DNA of 28,012 nt from Caryophanales bacterium (lineage in GTDB: Bacteria; Bacillota; Bacilli; Alicyclobacillales; SLC66). The first letter of the stretch is position 1. Every line of letters begins with the position of its first letter. This document shows positions 14,629 to 24,745 of the stretch, piece after piece. Location of the stretch: the NCBI GenBank assembly GCA_027341705.1, contig DAIELO010000001.1, forward strand, positions 1-28,012, in the 5' to 3' direction. Under the pieces are notes generated by a model, which worked only from the letters and a program-made list of their open reading frames with translations, was not told where the DNA came from and did not search any database. A program made the translations under genes and the position numbers.

Positions 14629-15278
14629 TCTGCTCGCCCCCGAAGCGCTTGACGAATCGTCTCATAGACTTCGCTGATTGGATTTTCACCCTGAATGCGA
14701 GTCAGTAATCCGCGTTGTTCGTAATACTGAGCGAGTTCCCCAGTTCTACCTAGGTTTTCTCGCAATCGCACCGTAACTGCTTCAGGGCGATCATCCTCAC
14801 GCTGTACTAATGCGCTTTTGCAACGATCACAAACATCTTTTTCACTTGGCGGATTTAACGTCACATGGTACGATGCACCGCACTTAGGACATACTCTACG
14901 ACCGGTAAGTCGTGCATGTAACTCATCCTCAGAGACTTCCAAATACAACACGTGAGTAAGCGGTAGTTGTTCCGCTTCCAACATTGCATCTAACGCCTCA
15001 GCTTGGGCAATCGTTCTTGGAAATCCATCAAGCAAAAATCCCTGTGCTGCATCCGCATGCAATAACCGTTCACGCACAATCCGGATCGTCAACTGATCAG
15101 GTACTAGCAACCCTTGATCCAAAAAACCTTTAACTTCTTCACCAAGTGGTGTCTTAGCAGCAATTGCAGCACGGAATATATCACCCGTGGCAATGTGGGG
15201 GATAAGAAATTCATCCGTGATACTTGCCGCCTGCGTTCCCTTACCTGCGCCAGGCAAGCCCAAGAAAATTACCTGCAT
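14625..15278 (-). CDS. adk: Adenylate kinase, zinc-containing lid
   Basis: Interconverts ATP plus AMP and two ADP. The 217-aa protein has the P-loop [10 protein letters not shown] (7-16; usual form [10 protein letters not shown], so Pro8 is Leu), the AMP-binding TGDIFRAAI and DGFPRT motifs, and a long lid (about 127-164) with Cys130, Cys133, Cys150 and Cys153, the structural zinc site of Gram-positive enzymes. ATG at 15278. It lies between secY (24 bp) and map (4-base overlap), the normal spc-cluster order. Confidence 0.97.
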   Translation of the reverse strand: MQVIFLGLPGAGKGTQAASITDEFLIPHIATGDIFRAAIAAKTPLGEEVKGFLDQGLLVPDQLTIRIVRERLLHADAAQGFLLDGFPRTIAQAEALDAMLEAEQLPLTHVLYLEVSEDELHARLTGRRVCPKCGASYHVTLNPPSEKDVCDRCKSALVQREDDRPEAVTVRLRENLGRTGELAQYYEQRGLLTRIQGENPISEVYETIRQALRGRAE

Positions 15279-15302
15279 TTCGATTCCCCCCTCATCATCT
15301 CT

Positions 15303-16601
15303 CTAGCGAATAAATCCTTTATAACTGCGTTGTAACATCTGGCCCTTCAACTGCTTCACCGTATCAAGCAGTACGCTCACGACAATCAACAATGAAGTTC
15401 CCGCGAAATAGTACACAATCCCACTAAGCCCTGTCATCGCTGAGACAATTGTCGGAACAACCGATATTACTGCCAGAAACAATCCGCCGATCAGAGAGAG
15501 TCGGTTAATCAATCGCGACAAGTAATCTTCCGTGTCTTTTCCAGGCCTAATTCCCAGAATATAACCAGAACTCTTCTGCATGTTCTCTGCCAGTTGCTGC
15601 GGATTGATCTGAATAAATGCATAGAAGAAAGTAAATGCAATGATCAAAACTGCTTCAAGACCGACAAACCAATTAGACGTGGGTGTAAACACGCTTATAA
15701 TCCAATTCGCCACATTATTACCCCGAAAGAATTGAGCAATAATCGTAGGAAAAAACAGTACAGAAGTAGCAAAAATAATAGGAATCACACCCGCTGCATT
15801 CACCTTTAACGGAAGGTGTGTGGTTTGTCCTTCATACACCTTCATGCCAATTTGTTGCCGCGTATACTGCACAGGAATTCTGCGCACCGCCTGCTGTACA
15901 TAGACAATAAATGTTGTAATCAGCAACAACCCGACAAGTAAGAGTACCACCTTGATAATGTTCAAAAACAATTGATCTGGGTGCGCATAAAACCAGTTAC
16001 TGTAGACTTGCGGGATAATAACCTCCACGCGTGACAAGATGCTGAGAAAAATGATCACTGAGATGCCGTTACCAACACCTTTGTCAGTAATTTGTTCACC
16101 CATCCACATCAACAGCGTAGTTCCAGCAGTCATCGTAATGGCAATGACAGCATAAGTCCATAGACTTGGATCTGTGATAAACCCAGACCCAATTTCGCGG
16201 CTAAACGAAAACGTTAACGCAACAGATTGAACTAACCCTAATACTATTGTCAAATAACGCGTCCACTGATTGAGCTTAACTCGACCAGTCTCACCTTCTT
16301 TCGACCAGTCTTCCCACTGTTTTATCACTCCCATTTGCAAGAGTTGCACCACAATTGATGCCGTAACATATGGGTAGATACTCATCGAAAAAATAGAGAA
16401 GTTATACAATGCGCCACCAGAGAATGTGTTCAATATGCCGATTAACGGACTCTTTCCCGCCATTGACTGCAACATTTGCGCGTTCACGCCTGGTACTGGT
16501 ATAACAGCGCCAATGCGATAAATGGCCAGGAAAAGTAACGTAAACAACACTCTTTTTCGAAGATCTTTTGCTTGCCAAAATCTTCTTAATGAATGTAGCA
16601 T
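15303..16601 (-). CDS. secY: Protein translocase subunit SecY
   Basis: Channel-forming subunit of the Sec translocon. The 432-aa protein shows ten membrane segments, an N-terminal KDLRKRVLFTLLFLAIYRIG stretch, the plug region after PVPGVN, the cytoplasmic loop RRIPVQYTRQQ with conserved basic residues, and the QLKGQMLQRSY end. The ATG at 16601 comes 1 base after the rplO stop, and its SD (GAGGTGATC) lies in rplO, so the two are coupled. Confidence 0.98.
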   Translation of the reverse strand: MLHSLRRFWQAKDLRKRVLFTLLFLAIYRIGAVIPVPGVNAQMLQSMAGKSPLIGILNTFSGGALYNFSIFSMSIYPYVTASIVVQLLQMGVIKQWEDWSKEGETGRVKLNQWTRYLTIVLGLVQSVALTFSFSREIGSGFITDPSLWTYAVIAITMTAGTTLLMWMGEQITDKGVGNGISVIIFLSILSRVEVIIPQVYSNWFYAHPDQLFLNIIKVVLLLVGLLLITTFIVYVQQAVRRIPVQYTRQQIGMKVYEGQTTHLPLKVNAAGVIPIIFATSVLFFPTIIAQFFRGNNVANWIISVFTPTSNWFVGLEAVLIIAFTFFYAFIQINPQQLAENMQKSSGYILGIRPGKDTEDYLSRLINRLSLIGGLFLAVISVVPTIVSAMTGLSGIVYYFAGTSLLIVVSVLLDTVKQLKGQMLQRSYKGFIR

Positions 16602-16602
16602 A

Positions 16603-17046
16603 TTAGATCACCTCGGCAGTGCCACCAGCAGCCACGATTTTTTCCTTTGCAGATTCAGAAAAAGCGTGTGCCCTAACGTTCAGCGCTACCGAAAGATCCC
16701 CATCCCCCAAAATTTTTATGCCATCTTTCACTTGCTTGACAATCCCTAATTCCCATAAAAGATCAGGTGTCACTTCAGTTCCGGTCAAAAACCTATCAAG
16801 CTGAGCGATATTGACGATGCTCCATTCCTTCTTGAATGGGTAATTCGAAAACCCGCGTTTTGGAAGACGTCGGAAAAGTGGAGTTTGCCCACCTTCAAAT
16901 CCTGGTCTTACGCCACCGCCGGAACGCGCCCATTGGCCTTTGTGTCCGCGTCCTGAAGTTTTGCCATGACCCGAACCTATGCCGCGGCCAAGGCGTTTTC
17001 TGCTCGTACGCGAGCCTAGCGCAGGTCGCAACTCGTCCAGTTTCAT
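16603..17046 (-). CDS. rplO: 50S ribosomal protein L15 (uL15)
   Basis: Late-assembly 50S protein, 147 aa. The Gly- and Arg-rich N-terminal extension ([20 protein letters not shown]) and [17 protein letters not shown] are diagnostic. ATG at 17046. It lies between rpmD (22 bp) and secY (1 bp). Confidence 0.98.
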   Translation of the reverse strand: MKLDELRPALGSRTSRKRLGRGIGSGHGKTSGRGHKGQWARSGGGVRPGFEGGQTPLFRRLPKRGFSNYPFKKEWSIVNIAQLDRFLTGTEVTPDLLWELGIVKQVKDGIKILGDGDLSVALNVRAHAFSESAKEKIVAAGGTAEVI

Positions 17047-17068
17047 AATAGAATCCCTCCAGCTCGCC

Positions 17069-17257
17069 TTACTCCTCGATTTCAGTGCATGTGACGAGGT
17101 GACTAATTTTTCCTACCATTCCGCGAATGCTCAGAGTATCATTATGCACCACTTTTTGATGCATTTTACGAAGACCCAGCGCACGGACGGTGGCTCGTTG
17201 TTTTTCATTTCGCCCGATGGTACTGCGAACCAACGTGATTTCCAATTGCTTCACCAT
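17069..17257 (-). CDS. rpmD: 50S ribosomal protein L30 (uL30)
   Basis: Small 50S protein of about 62 aa, recognised by [33 protein letters not shown] and [12 protein letters not shown]. Three in-frame starts (ATG 17260, ATG 17257, GTG 17254) follow GGAGG by 2, 5 and 8 bases. The first is too close; I use the second, and the third is equally possible. It lies between rpsE and rplO. Confidence 0.95.
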   Translation of the reverse strand: MVKQLEITLVRSTIGRNEKQRATVRALGLRKMHQKVVHNDTLSIRGMVGKISHLVTCTEIEE

Positions 17258-17266
17258 CATGTCCTC

Positions 17267-17764
17267 CTAGCGTGGCAAATCTTCTAATGGAATTCCGCGA
17301 AGTGCGGCTACATCTTCAGGACGCTTCAACAACTTTAACCCTTGAAGCGTGGCGTGCACCATGTTAATAGCATTTGATGACCCCAAAGATTTAGTGACAA
17401 TATCCTTTACGCCTGCCAATTCTAAAACGGCACGAACAGGTCCACCAGCGATAACACCAGTACCTTCACGTGCAGGACGAATTAACACCCTACCCGCTCC
17501 AAAGCGACCTGTAATTCGATGGGGTACAGTTGTACCTTCCATAGGGACCCGAATTAAGTTCTTTTTCGCATCCGCTACACCTTTTCGTACAGCTTCCTGC
17601 ACTTCTGAAGCCTTGCCAAGTCCTGCGCCAACATATCCGTGAGCATCACCCACGACGACAAGTGCGCTAAAACTAAAGCGACGACCGCCTTTTACCACTT
17701 TTGCCACGCGGTTAATTGCTACTACGCGTTCTGATAAATCCAAATTAGTTGGGTCAATAAGCAC
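17267..17764 (-). CDS. rpsE: 30S ribosomal protein S5 (uS5)
   Basis: Protein of the 30S body that affects decoding accuracy. The 165-aa protein carries an S5-type double-stranded RNA-binding domain ([40 protein letters not shown]) and the C-terminal S5 domain ([38 protein letters not shown]). GTG start at 17764, GGAGGG about 10 bases upstream. It follows rplR by 27 bp. Confidence 0.98.
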   Translation of the reverse strand: MLIDPTNLDLSERVVAINRVAKVVKGGRRFSFSALVVVGDAHGYVGAGLGKASEVQEAVRKGVADAKKNLIRVPMEGTTVPHRITGRFGAGRVLIRPAREGTGVIAGGPVRAVLELAGVKDIVTKSLGSSNAINMVHATLQGLKLLKRPEDVAALRGIPLEDLPR

Positions 17765-17791
17765 GAGCGAAATTCCCTCCTTTTCGCTTGA

Positions 17792-18160
17792 TTAAAAGTC
17801 AAGCCCAATTGCACGAGCTGCATCGGCTAATGCTTGAATCCGGCCATGATACAAATAACCGCCTCGATCAAACACAACTGCACTAATACCCTTTTCGATC
17901 GCTCGCTCAGCCACTAGCTTACCTACCACCTGAGCTGCTTCAACAGTGTTACCGTGCTTCACTTGTTCGCGCACATTTTTCTCCACTGTGGAGGCAGATA
18001 CGATCGTACGCCCGGCCACATCGTCAATCACTTGCGCGTAGATGTGCTGTTCCGAACGGAAAACGTTGAGACGAGGTCTCACCTGGGTACCAGTCAAACG
18101 ACGACGGATCCTGTAGTGACGACGCTTGCGAACTGCATCCTTATCCGGTTTCGTAATCAT
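17792..18160 (-). CDS. rplR: 50S ribosomal protein L18 (uL18)
   Basis: 5S rRNA-binding protein of the central protuberance, 122 aa. Basic N-terminus [16 protein letters not shown], then [20 protein letters not shown] and the end [23 protein letters not shown] at 18160 with GGAG 9 bases upstream. It lies 12 bp after rplF. Confidence 0.98.
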   Translation of the reverse strand: MITKPDKDAVRKRRHYRIRRRLTGTQVRPRLNVFRSEQHIYAQVIDDVAGRTIVSASTVEKNVREQVKHGNTVEAAQVVGKLVAERAIEKGISAVVFDRGGYLYHGRIQALADAARAIGLDF

Positions 18161-18172
18161 AGTTCCACGCTC

Positions 18173-18712
18173 CTACTTCTTGCCAGTCTTACCGGCTTTT
18201 TGACGGACTCTTTCACCTTCATAGCGAACGCCTTTGCCTTTATAAGGTTCCGGCTTACGTATATCTCTGATTTTCGCGGCAAAAGTACCGACTTGTTCTT
18301 TGTCGATGCCCTTTACAATTAAGCGATTGTTAGCTGGCACTTCAAGTTCTATGCCATCTGTAGCCACAATTTCTACTGGGTGAGAAAAACCCAACGACAT
18401 TGTAACATTGTTGCCAGTCTTGGCGGCACGATAGCCTACACCTACTAGCTCTAATACTTTCTGATAGCCGTTCGATACACCTTCGACCATATTAAATACC
18501 ACGCTGCGAGTGGTGCCATGTAAGCTGCGATGCTTTTTCGACTCAGACGGCCTTTCGACAACAATCTGCTCGCTATCAATGCGCACAATCATGTCCGGAT
18601 GCAACTCGCGGCTAAGTGTTCCCTTAGGGCCAGCAACTGTTAGCAGATTGCCTTCCAGTTTGACTTCAACCCCCTGTGTAATGGGAACAGGTTTTTTGCC
18701 GATACGGGACAC
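18173..18712 (-). CDS. rplF: 50S ribosomal protein L6 (uL6)
   Basis: Protein of the 50S subunit near the factor-binding centre, 179 aa, two tandem L6 folds. Starts [16 protein letters not shown]; the C-terminal signature [20 protein letters not shown] is complete. GTG start at 18712 after GGAGG. It lies 34 bp after rpsH. Confidence 0.98.
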   Translation of the reverse strand: MSRIGKKPVPITQGVEVKLEGNLLTVAGPKGTLSRELHPDMIVRIDSEQIVVERPSESKKHRSLHGTTRSVVFNMVEGVSNGYQKVLELVGVGYRAAKTGNNVTMSLGFSHPVEIVATDGIELEVPANNRLIVKGIDKEQVGTFAAKIRDIRKPEPYKGKGVRYEGERVRQKAGKTGKK

Positions 18713-18746
18713 TATTTACACCTCCTGCCTTGCTAGTTCATTATCC

Positions 18747-19145
18747 TTACCAAATGTAGCAGAGTACTTCTCCGCCCACTTGCTTTTGTCTTGCTTTACG
18801 ATCTGTCATGATGCCATGTGATGTTGACACAATAGCAATACCAAGACCGCCAAGCACACGTGGCAATTCTTCTGCTCTTGCGTAAATACGCAATCCAGGT
18901 TTACTAATTCGCTTTAACCCTGTGATGACTCGCTCACTATTGGGTCCATATTTCAAATACACACGTATTGTTCCTTGCTTAGTGTCAGGAATAAATTCAG
19001 CGTCGCGTACATACCCCTCTTCTTTGAGGATTTGTGCAATCGCTAATTTGATTTTTGATCCTGGAATATCAATTTTTTCATGTCCGACCATGTTGCCGTT
19101 GCGAATCCGCGTCAACATGTCGGCAATCGGATCTGTCATCACCAT
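18747..19145 (-). CDS. rpsH: 30S ribosomal protein S8 (uS8)
   Basis: Primary 16S rRNA-binding protein of the central domain, 132 aa, the same length as in B. subtilis. N-terminus [20 protein letters not shown] and C-terminus [20 protein letters not shown] are diagnostic. ATG at 19145, 9 bases after GGAGG. It follows the S14 gene by 27 bp. Confidence 0.98.
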   Translation of the reverse strand: MVMTDPIADMLTRIRNGNMVGHEKIDIPGSKIKLAIAQILKEEGYVRDAEFIPDTKQGTIRVYLKYGPNSERVITGLKRISKPGLRIYARAEELPRVLGGLGIAIVSTSHGIMTDRKARQKQVGGEVLCYIW

Positions 19146-19172
19146 CGCTGGAAGCCTCCTTTCAAAAAAACC

Positions 19173-19358
19173 TTACCAACTGGCCTTTGTTACGCCGGGC
19201 AATTGGCCTTGATGCGCCAGTTCGCGAAAGCAGATCCGGCAAATTCCATACTTGCGAAGTACAGAGTGCGGACGTCCGCACCTTTGGCAACGCGTATAAG
19301 CCCGACTGCTAAACTTGGGGGGGCGTTGCGCTTTGATAATCATGGATTTTTTGGCCAC
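19173..19358 (-). CDS. rpsZ: 30S ribosomal protein S14, type Z (uS14, zinc-binding)
   Basis: Short S14 form of 61 aa from the 30S head. Four zinc ligands are present: Cys24 and Cys27 (CQRC), Cys40 and Cys43 (CRIC). The end [16 protein letters not shown] is conserved. GTG start at 19358, 7 bases after GGAGG. It lies between rplE and rpsH, the normal position in Gram-positives. The symbol rpsN is also used. Confidence 0.97.
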   Translation of the reverse strand: MAKKSMIIKAQRPPKFSSRAYTRCQRCGRPHSVLRKYGICRICFRELAHQGQLPGVTKASW

Positions 19359-19376
19359 AACGTAACCTCCTGTCCC

Positions 19377-19919
19377 TTAAGATTGACGGAAAGGCATACC
19401 AAGCTCAGTGAGCAGTGCACGCGCTTCCTCGTCTGTACCTGCGGTGGATACCACTACGACATCCATCCCGCGGATTTTATCAATTTTGTCATACTCTACT
19501 TCAGGGAAAATCAATTGTTCCCGCACGCCTAACGTGTAATTACCTCGTCCATCGAATGATTTCGGAGACACGCCGCGAAAATCGCGCACACGTGGCAGCG
19601 CCACATTAAAGAGCTTATCAAGAAAGTGGTACATCCGCTCGCCACGAAGTGTTACCTTCACACCGATTTTCTGACCAGCACGCAGCTTAAAGCCTGCAAT
19701 CGACTTTTTCGCTTTGGTTACCACTGGTTTTTGACCAGATATCAAGGTCAAATCAGAAACCGCAAAATCGATAATTTTTTCGTTTTGCGCGGCCTCACCC
19801 ACACCCATGTTGATAACCACTTTTTCAATGCGGGGGACTTGCATGACACTTTTGTAATCAAACTGCTTCATCAATGATGAAACGACTTTCTCATTATACA
19901 AATCACGCAGTCTTGCCAT
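19377..19919 (-). CDS. rplE: 50S ribosomal protein L5 (uL5)
   Basis: 5S rRNA-binding protein that contacts P-site tRNA, 180 aa. Recognised by [16 protein letters not shown], the [19 protein letters not shown] block and [21 protein letters not shown] at 19919. It follows rplX by 24 bp. Confidence 0.98.
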   Translation of the reverse strand: MARLRDLYNEKVVSSLMKQFDYKSVMQVPRIEKVVINMGVGEAAQNEKIIDFAVSDLTLISGQKPVVTKAKKSIAGFKLRAGQKIGVKVTLRGERMYHFLDKLFNVALPRVRDFRGVSPKSFDGRGNYTLGVREQLIFPEVEYDKIDKIRGMDVVVVSTAGTDEEARALLTELGMPFRQS

Positions 19920-19943
19920 CTTCTCACCTCAATCTTGACCTGG

Positions 19944-20273
19944 TTACTTATCGAGCACTTCGCCAGATTTTTTTGCGAAACGCACTTTGGTACCATCTTC
20001 TAAGAACTTGTATCCAATACGCGTCGGTTTCCCAGTCTTAGGGTCAACAATCATCACATTGGATTTGTGAATTGGCGCTTCGCGTTCAATAATTCCGCCA
20101 TCAGGATATTTAAATCCAGGTTTCGTATGGCGTTTTATCATGCTTACACCTTCAACCACCACGCGATTCGCCTTCGGCAATACCGCGATAACTTTACCGG
20201 TTTTGCCCTTATCCTTACCCGCGATCACAATGACTTCGTCGCCAGTTTTCACATTCAACTTTGGCTGCGTCAT
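19944..20273 (-). CDS. rplX: 50S ribosomal protein L24 (uL24)
   Basis: Assembly-initiator protein of the 50S subunit, 109 aa, with a KOW motif ([20 protein letters not shown]) and the [16 protein letters not shown] block. ATG at 20273. It follows rplN by 27 bp. Confidence 0.98.
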   Translation of the reverse strand: MTQPKLNVKTGDEVIVIAGKDKGKTGKVIAVLPKANRVVVEGVSMIKRHTKPGFKYPDGGIIEREAPIHKSNVMIVDPKTGKPTRIGYKFLEDGTKVRFAKKSGEVLDK

Positions 20274-20300
20274 TTTGCCACCTCCCGCACGCCCACTTTA

Positions 20301-20669
20301 CTAAATCACTTCTGGTGCTAGCGATATAATCTTCATAAAATCTCGCTCGCGCAATTCCCTTGCTACTGGCCCAAAAATGCGCGTGCCCCTCGGGGTTTTG
20401 TCTTCCCGAATAATAACTGCCGCATTCTCATCAAAGCGGATGTAAGAACCATCATCCCTGCGCATTCCTCGTTTAGTACGAACAACGACAGCTTTCACCA
20501 CATCGCCTTTCTTGACAACGCCACCTGGTGTTGCACTTTTTACAGCTGCGACAATGATGTCCCCGATGTTAGCCGTTTTTCTGTTTGATCCACCTAGCAC
20601 TCGAAAACACATAATCTCTTTTGCTCCAGAGTTATCTGCCACGACCAACCTGGTTTGTGGTTGAATCAC
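20301..20669 (-). CDS. rplN: 50S ribosomal protein L14 (uL14)
   Basis: Interface protein of the 50S subunit and binding site of the silencing factor RsfS, 122 aa. [18 protein letters not shown] and the C-terminal [20 protein letters not shown] are canonical. GTG start at 20669, 8 bases after GGAGG. Begins the spc part of the cluster, 32 bp after rpsQ. Confidence 0.98.
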   Translation of the reverse strand: MIQPQTRLVVADNSGAKEIMCFRVLGGSNRKTANIGDIIVAAVKSATPGGVVKKGDVVKAVVVRTKRGMRRDDGSYIRFDENAAVIIREDKTPRGTRIFGPVARELRERDFMKIISLAPEVI

Positions 20670-20701
20670 AATACTTACCTCCTCTCGCTAGCCCGCACGA
20701 A

Positions 20702-20968
20702 CTAAAGTATTTCCGCACGCTTCACGATTTCAAGCAATCGCCACCGCTTATCTTTGCTCAGCGGACGGGTTTCCATGATTCTTACGGTATCGCCAATTTT
20801 GGCTTCGTTCAATTCATCATGAGTCTTATACTTCTTTGTGTGCTTTACTCGTTTGCCATAAAGTGGATGGGGCTTGATGGTTTCCACCGACACGACAATC
20901 GTCTTTTGCATTTTGTCGCTCACTACTGTGCCCATACGTACTTTACGGTAATTACGATCTTCGCTCAC
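20702..20968 (-). CDS. rpsQ: 30S ribosomal protein S17 (uS17)
   Basis: OB-fold 16S rRNA-binding protein, 88 aa. Motifs [36 protein letters not shown] and the [14 protein letters not shown] end are seen. GTG start at 20968, 8 bases after GGAGG. It follows rpmC by 12 bp. Confidence 0.98.
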   Translation of the reverse strand: MSEDRNYRKVRMGTVVSDKMQKTIVVSVETIKPHPLYGKRVKHTKKYKTHDELNEAKIGDTVRIMETRPLSKDKRWRLLEIVKRAEIL

Positions 20969-20980
20969 TGCGCATTCCTC

Positions 20981-21184
20981 CTATCCTAAGCTGATCCCCA
21001 ATTCCCGCTCACGCAAAATCGTCTTACAGCGTGCTATTGCTTTGCGCACTTCACGAATTCGCATAGGGTTTTCAAGCTGACCTGTCGCTAACTGAAATCG
21101 TAAATTAAACAGTTCAACTTTTAGGGCGCCAATTTCACCTTGCAGTTCTGTATCCGTTCGATCACGGAGTTCATTCACTTTCAT
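20981..21184 (-). CDS. rpmC: 50S ribosomal protein L29 (uL29)
   Basis: Small helical protein at the tunnel exit, 67 aa, starting [15 protein letters not shown] and ending [12 protein letters not shown]. The frame is open much further upstream, but those codons are inside rplP in another frame. The ATG at 21184 lies about 9 bases after a GGAGG within rplP, and the gene overlaps the end of rplP by 14 bases. Confidence 0.96.
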   Translation of the reverse strand: MKVNELRDRTDTELQGEIGALKVELFNLRFQLATGQLENPMRIREVRKAIARCKTILRERELGISLG

Positions 21185-21605
21185 TCGGCGCACCTCCAAC
21201 AACACGTTCCACAATTTTCGTCTTGATCGGCAATTTATGCGAAGCCAGACGAAGCGCTTCTCTTGCCACTTCTTCAGGAACGCCCGCAAGCTCAAAAAGT
21301 ATGCGGCCTGGTTTGACAACGGCTACCCATTGCTCTGGAGACCCTTTACCACTTCCCATACGAGTTTCAGCCGGCTTTGCAGTCACTGGTTTACTCGGGA
21401 AAATTTTAATCCAAACTTTGCCTCCGCGGCGGATGTAACGAGTCATCGCAATACGAGCGGCTTCAATCTGGCGGTTGGTCACCCATGCTGGCTCTAACGC
21501 CTGTAGCCCGTATTCACCAAATGTGACCTCGTTGCCGCCCTTACTCATGCCTTTCATACGGCCACGGTGCTCTTTTCGGTGTAACACGCGTTTTGGCATT
21601 AACAT
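21171..21605 (-). CDS. rplP: 50S ribosomal protein L16 (uL16)
   Basis: Late-assembly 50S protein next to the A-site tRNA, 144 aa. [19 protein letters not shown], the [17 protein letters not shown] block and [17 protein letters not shown] are typical. ATG at 21605, 8 bases after GGAGGG. Its 3' end holds the SD and start of rpmC. Confidence 0.98.
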   Translation of the reverse strand: MLMPKRVLHRKEHRGRMKGMSKGGNEVTFGEYGLQALEPAWVTNRQIEAARIAMTRYIRRGGKVWIKIFPSKPVTAKPAETRMGSGKGSPEQWVAVVKPGRILFELAGVPEEVAREALRLASHKLPIKTKIVERVVGGAPNESE

Positions 21606-21618
21606 AGTTCGTACCCTC

Positions 21619-22272
21619 CTATTCGGCGCCTTTCTTCGCTTTGACAGGCAGGATTTCGCCGCGGTAGATCCACACCTTCACACCAATACGTCCGTATGTG
21701 GTGTGTGCCTCAGCGAGTGCGTAGTCAATGTCCGCACGCAATGTGTGTAACGGCACTGTTCCTTCCGCATAGCCTTCTGAACGTGCAATATCTGCTCCGC
21801 CCAAACGACCTGAAACCTGCACTTTAATCCCTTTTGCGCCTGAGCGAAGCGTACGTTGAATTCCCTGTCTCATTGCGCGACGGAATGCAACACGACGCTC
21901 TAGTTGTTGTGCAATATTTTCTGCTACCAATTTTGCATCAAGATCAGGACTTTTAATTTCAGCAATGTTAATATGCACACGCTTGCCTGTCATCGCATTT
22001 AATTGATTGCGAATGTTATCCACTTCAGTGCCGCCCTTACCAATTACCATTCCTGGTTTTGCTGTATGAATGGTAATGTTAACGCGATTAGCAGCCCGTT
22101 CGATGAGCACGCGAGCGAGCGCTGCATCCTTCAAACGTTTCATCATAAAAGCTCTGATCTTGAGGTCTTCAAGCAATAAGCCTTTATATTCTTTTTTGTT
22201 GGCATACCACTTTGACTCCCAGTCGCGAATAATGCCAATTCGCATGCCAATCGGGTGAATCTTTTGCCCCAT
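21619..22272 (-). CDS. rpsC: 30S ribosomal protein S3 (uS3)
   Basis: Head protein at the mRNA entry channel with helicase-like function, 217 aa. It starts [20 protein letters not shown], has a KH domain with the [18 protein letters not shown] loop, and the C-terminal S3 domain ([19 protein letters not shown]). ATG at 22272. It follows rplV by 15 bp. Confidence 0.98.
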   Translation of the reverse strand: MGQKIHPIGMRIGIIRDWESKWYANKKEYKGLLLEDLKIRAFMMKRLKDAALARVLIERAANRVNITIHTAKPGMVIGKGGTEVDNIRNQLNAMTGKRVHINIAEIKSPDLDAKLVAENIAQQLERRVAFRRAMRQGIQRTLRSGAKGIKVQVSGRLGGADIARSEGYAEGTVPLHTLRADIDYALAEAHTTYGRIGVKVWIYRGEILPVKAKKGAE

Positions 22273-22287
22273 CCAGTCGATCCCTCC

Positions 22288-22620
22288 CTACTTTTCACTC
22301 ACATAAACAGTGACGTGACTGGTACGTTTCATAATGCTAAATGCTCTACCTTGAGCACGTGGATGAAACCTCTTTAATGTGGTACCCTCATCAACAAAAA
22401 TTTTGCTAATGTAAAGATTTTCAACCTCTAAATCAAAATTGTTTTCCGCATTCGCCATCGCTGACTTCAACACTTTTTCCACTACCGGTGACCCGGCTTT
22501 GGGCGTGTGTTTAAGAATGGCAATCGCTTCGCCGACTTTTTTTCCGCGAATCAAGTCGACTACGAGTCGCATCTTCCGCGGTGCAATACGGATGTGCTTG
22601 GCTACTGCCCTTACTTCCAC
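22288..22620 (-). CDS. rplV: 50S ribosomal protein L22 (uL22)
   Basis: 50S protein whose beta-hairpin lines the exit tunnel, 110 aa. [32 protein letters not shown] and the hairpin [19 protein letters not shown] are clear. The frame is open to a GTG at 22629, which touches the SD; the GTG at 22620 is 9 bases after GGAGG and gives exactly the Bacillus-type N-terminus, so I use it. Confidence 0.96.
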   Translation of the reverse strand: MEVRAVAKHIRIAPRKMRLVVDLIRGKKVGEAIAILKHTPKAGSPVVEKVLKSAMANAENNFDLEVENLYISKIFVDEGTTLKRFHPRAQGRAFSIMKRTSHVTVYVSEK

Positions 22621-22654
22621 TGCGCGCACCCTCCTCTTATAACCAATCTACAAA

Positions 22655-22936
22655 TTAACGTGAACGCGAGGTTTTTTCGTCCCCAGCATGACCCTTAAAG
22701 GTTCTCGTAGGTGCGAATTCACCAAGCTTATGTCCAACCATGTCTTCACTGATGTACACAGGAACGTGTTTACGCCCATCGTGTACAGCGATTGTGTGAC
22801 CCACAAATTGTGGAAAGATTGTTGAACGTCTCGACCAGGTCTTGATCACTTTTTTATCATTAACATTGTTCATGACCTCGACCTTTTTGAGCAGGTGTTC
22901 ATCCGCAAACGGTCCTTTTTTGAGTGAACGGCCCAT
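22655..22936 (-). CDS. rpsS: 30S ribosomal protein S19 (uS19)
   Basis: Head protein of the 30S subunit that contacts S13, 93 aa. [20 protein letters not shown] and [20 protein letters not shown] are diagnostic. ATG at 22936. It follows rplB by 20 bp. Confidence 0.98.
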   Translation of the reverse strand: MGRSLKKGPFADEHLLKKVEVMNNVNDKKVIKTWSRRSTIFPQFVGHTIAVHDGRKHVPVYISEDMVGHKLGEFAPTRTFKGHAGDEKTSRSR

Positions 22937-22956
22937 ATCTCCGTCCTCCCTTCAAA

Positions 22957-23787
22957 TTACTTTTTACGCCGACGTACAATATATTTGTCGGTCGGGTGAT
23001 TTTTCTTACGTGTCTTTTTACCAAGTGTAGGCTTACCCCATGGTGACATCGGCGATTTACGTCCGATTGGAGCGCGCCCTTCACCACCACCATGTGGATG
23101 GTCGTTCGGGTTCATGACTACCCCACGAACTGTCGGACGAATGCCCATCCAGCGCGAGCGGCCTGCTTTACCAATGTTGATATTCTCGTGATCAAGGTTA
23201 CCTACCTGTCCCACAGTCGCACGACACTCTTTACGAACCATGCGTACTTCACCAGAAGCCACACGCAACGACACATAATTGCCTTCTTTACCAAGCAATT
23301 GTGCTTCTGCGCCTGCTGCCCTCGCCATTTGCCCGCCTTTTCCCGGATGCAATTCCACATTGTGCACAACAGTACCAACTGGAATGTTGATCAAAGGCAA
23401 CGCATTACCTGGCTTAATATCGGCAGTTGGACCAGATTCGATCACATCTCCGACCTTCAACCCATGAGGAGCAAGAATGTATCGCTTTTCCCCATCTACA
23501 TAATTGATGAGTGCAATTCTTGCCGATCGGTTTGGATCGTATTCGATCGTGGCAACACGCCCTGGTATGCCATCTTTGTCACGTTTAAAATCGATGATAC
23601 GGTACTGTCGCTTGTGACCGCCGCCTTGATGACGAGTGGTTATGCGGCCCATATTATTGCGCCCTGCTTTATTCGGCAACGCCCTCAACAGCGACTTTTC
23701 CGGTTTATCCGTCGTAATTTCTTCAAAAGTAGACACTGACATAAAGCGACGGCCGGGTGAAGTTGGTTTGTATTTTTTAATTGCCAC
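22957..23787 (-). CDS. rplB: 50S ribosomal protein L2 (uL2)
   Basis: Core 50S protein near the peptidyl transferase centre, 276 aa. [19 protein letters not shown] at the N-terminus, the RNA-binding domain with [19 protein letters not shown], and the C-terminal [18 protein letters not shown] stretch with the conserved His residues are complete. GTG start at 23787, 6 bases after GGAGGG. Confidence 0.98.
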   Translation of the reverse strand: MAIKKYKPTSPGRRFMSVSTFEEITTDKPEKSLLRALPNKAGRNNMGRITTRHQGGGHKRQYRIIDFKRDKDGIPGRVATIEYDPNRSARIALINYVDGEKRYILAPHGLKVGDVIESGPTADIKPGNALPLINIPVGTVVHNVELHPGKGGQMARAAGAEAQLLGKEGNYVSLRVASGEVRMVRKECRATVGQVGNLDHENINIGKAGRSRWMGIRPTVRGVVMNPNDHPHGGGEGRAPIGRKSPMSPWGKPTLGKKTRKKNHPTDKYIVRRRKK

Positions 23788-23816
23788 TTGATTCCCTCCT
23801 TTACGCTAACCGTCTA

Positions 23817-24107
23817 TTACGAAAAATACTCTGGAAGTGTGGAATCTTCGCTAAACTTAACCATCGCTTTTTTCCACTTAGAAGTAAATCCAGAATGCTT
23901 ACCAAATCGCTTGCTCTTAGCGGGCACCCACATCGTGTTCACTCTGAGGACTTTTACGCCATCAAACACTGCTTCGACTGCTTTTGCAATCTCAATTTTA
24001 TTGGCATTCCCATCTACTTCAAAAACGTACACACGCTCTTCCATTAACCTTGTCGCTGATTCCGTAATCACCGGTCGTTTAATGATGTCATGAGGATCTT
24101 TCATCAT
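23817..24107 (-). CDS. rplW: 50S ribosomal protein L23 (uL23)
   Basis: Tunnel-exit protein that docks trigger factor and SRP, 96 aa. DIIKRPVITESATRLME, VYVFEVDGNANKIEIAKAVE and the basic loop KRFGKHSGFTSKWKKA are seen. The ATG at 24107 overlaps the rplD stop (ATGA); GGAGG is 10 bases upstream. A second ATG follows at once. Confidence 0.97.
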   Translation of the reverse strand: MMKDPHDIIKRPVITESATRLMEERVYVFEVDGNANKIEIAKAVEAVFDGVKVLRVNTMWVPAKSKRFGKHSGFTSKWKKAMVKFSEDSTLPEYFS

Positions 24108-24730
24108 TTTGAAAACACCTCCTCAACACGGGCTACGCCGGCCTTGGTAATGACCAAGCGATCGTGCCAGAGAAGATCGTAGACATTGATCGTATCAGCA
24201 GCACTATAAGAGATGCCTTGCAAGTTTTTTGTCGACAAATAGATGTCGTTACTCTTTTGCGCATCAACAAATAACGCCTTGTTATCAATTCCAAGTGCTT
24301 TCATCGCTGCCACCATGTGACGCGTTTTGGCTCCTGGTAATGTCAGTTCATCAATAACGATCAACCCGCCATCAACTACTTTGCTAGTCAACACAGATCT
24401 CATCGCCAAACGACGTACCTTTTTCGGCAATTGGTACGCATAGCTACGTGGTGTAGGACCATGTGCAGTTCCACCACCAACCCACTGTGGTGAACGAATA
24501 CTCCCTTGACGAGCACGTCCTGTGCCTTTTTGTTTCCAAGGTTTGCGACCGCCGCCCCGAACTTCAGCTCTAGTTTTCACCTTGTGTGTTCCAGCCCTGC
24601 GACTGGCAAGTTGGCTTTGCACTGCATCGTACACGACAGAATCATGAATCTCAGCGTTCCATATTAGATCTGAGAGTTCCATGTCCCCAACTTTTTCACC
24701 TTGCATGTTATAAACAGGTACTATTGGCAC
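24104..24730 (-). CDS. rplD: 50S ribosomal protein L4 (uL4)
   Basis: Early 50S assembly protein whose loop lines the exit tunnel; in some bacteria it also regulates the S10 operon. The 208-aa protein has the tunnel loop (GRKPWKQKGTGRARQGSIRS) and the KKVRRLAMRSVLTSK helix. GTG start at 24730, about 6 bases after GGAGGGG. It lies 15 bp after rplC. Confidence 0.98.
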   Translation of the reverse strand: MPIVPVYNMQGEKVGDMELSDLIWNAEIHDSVVYDAVQSQLASRRAGTHKVKTRAEVRGGGRKPWKQKGTGRARQGSIRSPQWVGGGTAHGPTPRSYAYQLPKKVRRLAMRSVLTSKVVDGGLIVIDELTLPGAKTRHMVAAMKALGIDNKALFVDAQKSNDIYLSTKNLQGISYSAADTINVYDLLWHDRLVITKAGVARVEEVFSK

Positions 24731-24745
24731 GTTTTACCCCTCCTT

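Noticed and set aside
21185..21319. Longer reading frame upstream of rpmC
   Set aside because: It lies inside rplP in another frame; the L29 family starts at MKVNELR.
23092..23739. Open frame of 215 codons on the plus strand
   Set aside because: It is wholly antisense to rplB, has no SD, and its composition (many His, Thr, Arg and Cys) is that of a complement frame.
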